DNA of 64,000 nucleotides, taken from positions 1,488,001-1,552,000 of the forward strand of contig NC_060019.1 of NCBI RefSeq assembly GCF_021134715.1. The letters are read 5' to 3'. The notes below the pieces were generated by a model. The model was not told where the DNA came from and did not search any database. It saw only the letters and a list, made by a program, of their open reading frames with translations. This stretch comes from Daphnia pulex (lineage: Eukaryota > Arthropoda > Branchiopoda > Diplostraca > Daphniidae). This document shows positions 61,667 through 64,000 of this stretch, piece after piece. The translations under genes and the position numbers were made by a program. Position 1 is the stretch's first letter. Every line of letters begins with the position of its first letter.

Positions 61667-62184
61667 TAGGTAGAACTCTAACCCGGAGGTTTTCGGGTGG
61701 GTTTTTTACATGGGTTGCCTTGCTATTTTTTTTTCAAACATGGGTTAGAAGCGGGTTGGGCCAATAGTGAAAATGGGTCCGCCTCACGGGTCACAACAAA
61801 TTTACCGTCCGGGTCATGACCCAGGTAAAAATCTGGTCAAATATTTTTATTTGACAAACTTCAAAAAATTCCCAAATTTTTAAAATTATCTTCTTCTTCC
61901 AACAGTGACACGTCAATGCTGTCTTCTGAACACCATATTGAACCCTATTTTCCACCACTTTTTTGCTATTAAATTATCGTAGAGCATTTGCCGACAATAT
62001 TTAGGTCTTTCTTGAGGTCGCATGCATATTGAATAACGAGCTTTTCTATGTGATGGTGCCACCTCTCGGAATGGGCCGTGTACCCGGTGGTTCAATCCAT
62101 CACCCGCCCCGTACAAAAAATGCCTCGGTGGGTTGATATTTTTTTTTCCCTCTAGCCCGGGTAGTGGCCCGGGTTACAGCCCTA
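61667..62184. mobile_element. hAT-like non-autonomous DNA transposon (MITE)
   Basis: The ends are imperfect inverted repeats: left TAGGTAGAACTCTAACCCGG, right (reverse complement) TTAGGGCTGTAACCCGGG. Several internal CCCGGG/CGGGT subterminal motifs lie near both ends (CGGGTGGG, GGTCATGACC, CCCGGGTAGTGGCCCGGG). A TAGGG..GTAACCCGGG terminus with repeated CCCGG motifs is the pattern of Ac-like hAT elements. The element is about 518 bp with no transposase frame. Flanks CTACTC(TA) and TAACTCCA are only partly alike, so the expected 8-bp target duplication is not clean. Confidence 0.5.
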
Positions 62185-62899
62185 ACTCCAGGTTAACCTG
62201 AATTTTTTATGGCTTCGGTTGTCGCTTTGGCTTCACTGGTTCATTTGTGTCCCACTTTCGTCCATCCGGGCTTTCAGCTTGCTTGCCTTCTAGCTCGCTG
62301 ACTGGTACTGAAGAGCGGCTTCGGCTGGCTTCTCTAGACCTTTCGTGGAATTCGCCTTTCGCAAGATCGGTCATTTCCGATTGGTAAAAATTCCGAAACA
62401 GCCTCAGTGTCTACGCGTTCGTGAAGAAGTGCCGGATGGCTTTGTGACTCAAACACATCGCTTTACCAGTACCGAAGTTAGTTGAGTGCACCGATGCAGA
62501 AGAATAAAACCCCCAAAATACCAGCCAGCCGAAATGCCCAATGTTTTTTTTTTAAGAGAGAGAGAATTCAAAGATGCGCGAAATCATTCCAGTCACGTCG
62601 TTAAAATGTAGGCCGAACCAACTGGCTGGCCATGGCGGTCATCTGCGTCCATTTCTTTCTTTTTTTTAGGTTCGTTTCACCCAACGAGATAACAAGTTGA
62701 GACGGTAACTCTTCTACTCTTTGTTGCACAGCATAACTTCTTTTTTTCTTTTTCTCTTGTATGTGAATTTACTTCACCCTCTGTCTCTTTTCTTTCCCCT
62801 ATGCGGTTCACCGATGATTACCTGAAGAGTTAGAGAGGCTGGCCGTATGAGTACCTTATAATAATGTAAAATTTTTCTTAATTTTATAGATGAATTGCT

Positions 62900-63840
62900 A
62901 TGGCTTCTAGAGAAAAAGCTGATCGGGCTTCGACCCCCCTTAAAACACCAATTCCTTCTCGCCCAGGATCGAGGATTGGGTCGACGCCATCCCCCAGACC
63001 TTCGTCACGGTCGAGTCGGGGGGGGGGGGGGGGGGCTCCTTCTCCCTCTCCTGCCAGGCGACGATTAACATTTGGGGAGAACGTCGACGAATCCCATACC
63101 TTCGTTGACGTCGCCGCTTTTCATCCCGGTAACATCGCTGAGTCTTCCTCACTGGCCAGCGTAGTTCTACCCGCTGCATCGTACCAACTTACCAGAAAAT
63201 TGAAGAACGGGCTTTCCCAACTGCAGAAGGAGACAATACAGTCTGCTTGCCAGCAGCATGAGACCATTCTACCCAATGGCTTTCGTGCTGGATTCTTTGA
63301 AGGAGACGGCACGGAAAGGACGGATAATTGCAGGATTAATCTCGGAGAATCGACAAAACAATAGGAAAAGGGCCATCTGGATTTCTGCATCCAGTAACCT
63401 GAAGAACGCTGCCCAGCAAGATCTTAAGGATATTGGAGCCGAAAAGATCAAAGTCTATTCATTGAAGGAAATGATATATGGGCACAAGATATCGGCGGAT
63501 GTCAATGGCGGAATCAAGAAAGGCGTAATTTTTTCCACCTACTCTTGCCTGATAGGCGAGTCAAAAACAACAGGAGAACAGCAAACACGGATGGATCAGC
63601 TCCTGAAATGGTGCCATGACGACTTCGACGGTCTTATTGTGTTTGATGAATCCCATCTTGCCAAAAACTGCGTTGCTATCGGCTCAACGGAGCCCACCAA
63701 AACCGGCTTGGAGTGTTAGAATTGCAAAACAAGTTGCCCAATGCAAGAATTGTCTACGTGACTGCAACTGGAGCCTCCGAACCCCGCCATTTGGGATATA
63801 TGGTCCGTTTGGGACTGTGGTGTACGCCATTCGTGTAAAG
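62900..63840 (+). pseudogene. Strawberry notch (SBNO) helicase fragment, copy 2, frameshifted
   Basis: ATG 62900 opens a Ser/Pro/Arg-rich N-terminus with a poly-Gly run (G tract at 63018-63035). It is followed by the SBNO lead-in ([45 protein letters not shown]). Around 63305-63314 the Walker A segment (GDGxGxGKGR in the family) is shortened and the frame changes. Homology resumes at 63312 with [47 protein letters not shown] and [10 protein letters not shown] (DESH where SBNO has DECH). A 1-base loss (GGAG where copy 1 has GGCAG) at 63710-63712 leads to TAG at 63717. SBNO-like sequence in the third frame ends about 63833, with a further deletion. It looks like a dead or dying truncated paralogue. 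There is no intron in the stretch, which would suit a retrocopy or captured fragment. Confidence 0.82.
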
Positions 63841-64000
63841 AATAGACAAGGGTTTAACTAGGCTTCTGTATTAAATAAACACAGGCTTCTGTATTGACTG
63901 TACAGGCAAAGTACATCTCATCAATGCATGTCGAAATGTGTACATAGAATATGCAATACATGAGACAGAATTACAGAGATAATTACCTGAGTCTGATTAA

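Noticed and set aside
1-64000. CRISPR arrays, operons, rRNA
   Set aside because: No regularly spaced direct repeats, Shine-Dalgarno-led gene runs or rRNA signatures were seen. The window is clearly eukaryotic nuclear DNA.

Overview
This is a eukaryotic nuclear window, and the sequence shows this directly. Genes are split by GT-AG introns, most only 60-110 bp long. Spacer DNA is AT-rich and full of homopolymers and (CA)n/(GA)n microsatellites, and one gene is extremely glutamine-rich. Compact genes, very short introns, a TRH-type receptor (absent from many insects) and arthropod-like protein sequences suggest a branchiopod crustacean such as Daphnia. The species is an inference.

Layout. 1-6.0 kb: no gene seen. 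6.0-7.9 kb (+): makorin RING E3 ligase, 9 exons. 7.9-14.5 kb: no gene seen. 14.5-15.4 kb (-): UBE2H-type ubiquitin-conjugating enzyme, head-to-head with a MOFRL-type glycerate kinase (16.6-18.3 kb, +; possible extra 5' exon at 16.02 kb). 18.8-20.0 kb (-): RNF8-like RING/coiled-coil protein without a visible FHA domain. 21.0-21.7 kb (-): thioredoxin. 23.9-29.7 kb (+): a 1,584-residue, Q-rich BICRA/GLTSCR1-like chromatin-remodelling subunit, 12 coding exons, with a 3' UTR to about 31 kb. 32.2-33.5 kb (-): RXYLT1/TMEM5-like xylosyltransferase, head-to-head with PARP16 (34.1-35.3 kb, +). 35.4-36.1 kb (-): HYLS1-like centriolar protein, convergent with PARP16.

31.4-42 kb is a repeat-rich island. 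It holds two copies of a tRNA-derived SINE-like element, two diverged copies of a roughly 2 kb block with a conserved GC hairpin, and between these a 1.47 kb near-palindromic foldback element. 46.2-54.1 kb (+): a TRH-receptor-like GPCR with a 6.1 kb intron and an intact antisense tRNA-Met(CAT) nested in a later intron; its last coding exon is uncertain (candidate at 55.64 kb). 60.6-63.8 kb: two disrupted strawberry-notch (SBNO) helicase fragments, separated by a 190-bp tandem duplication and a hAT-like non-autonomous element.

Three genes belong to ubiquitin signalling (makorin, UBE2H, RNF8-like), but nothing shows that they work together. The genes are independent housekeeping or signalling loci, mostly arranged as divergent or convergent pairs. 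Exon joins were set by hand from GT/AG sites, reading-frame continuity and remembered family sequences. All listed gene models except the GPCR 3' end close in frame from ATG to stop.
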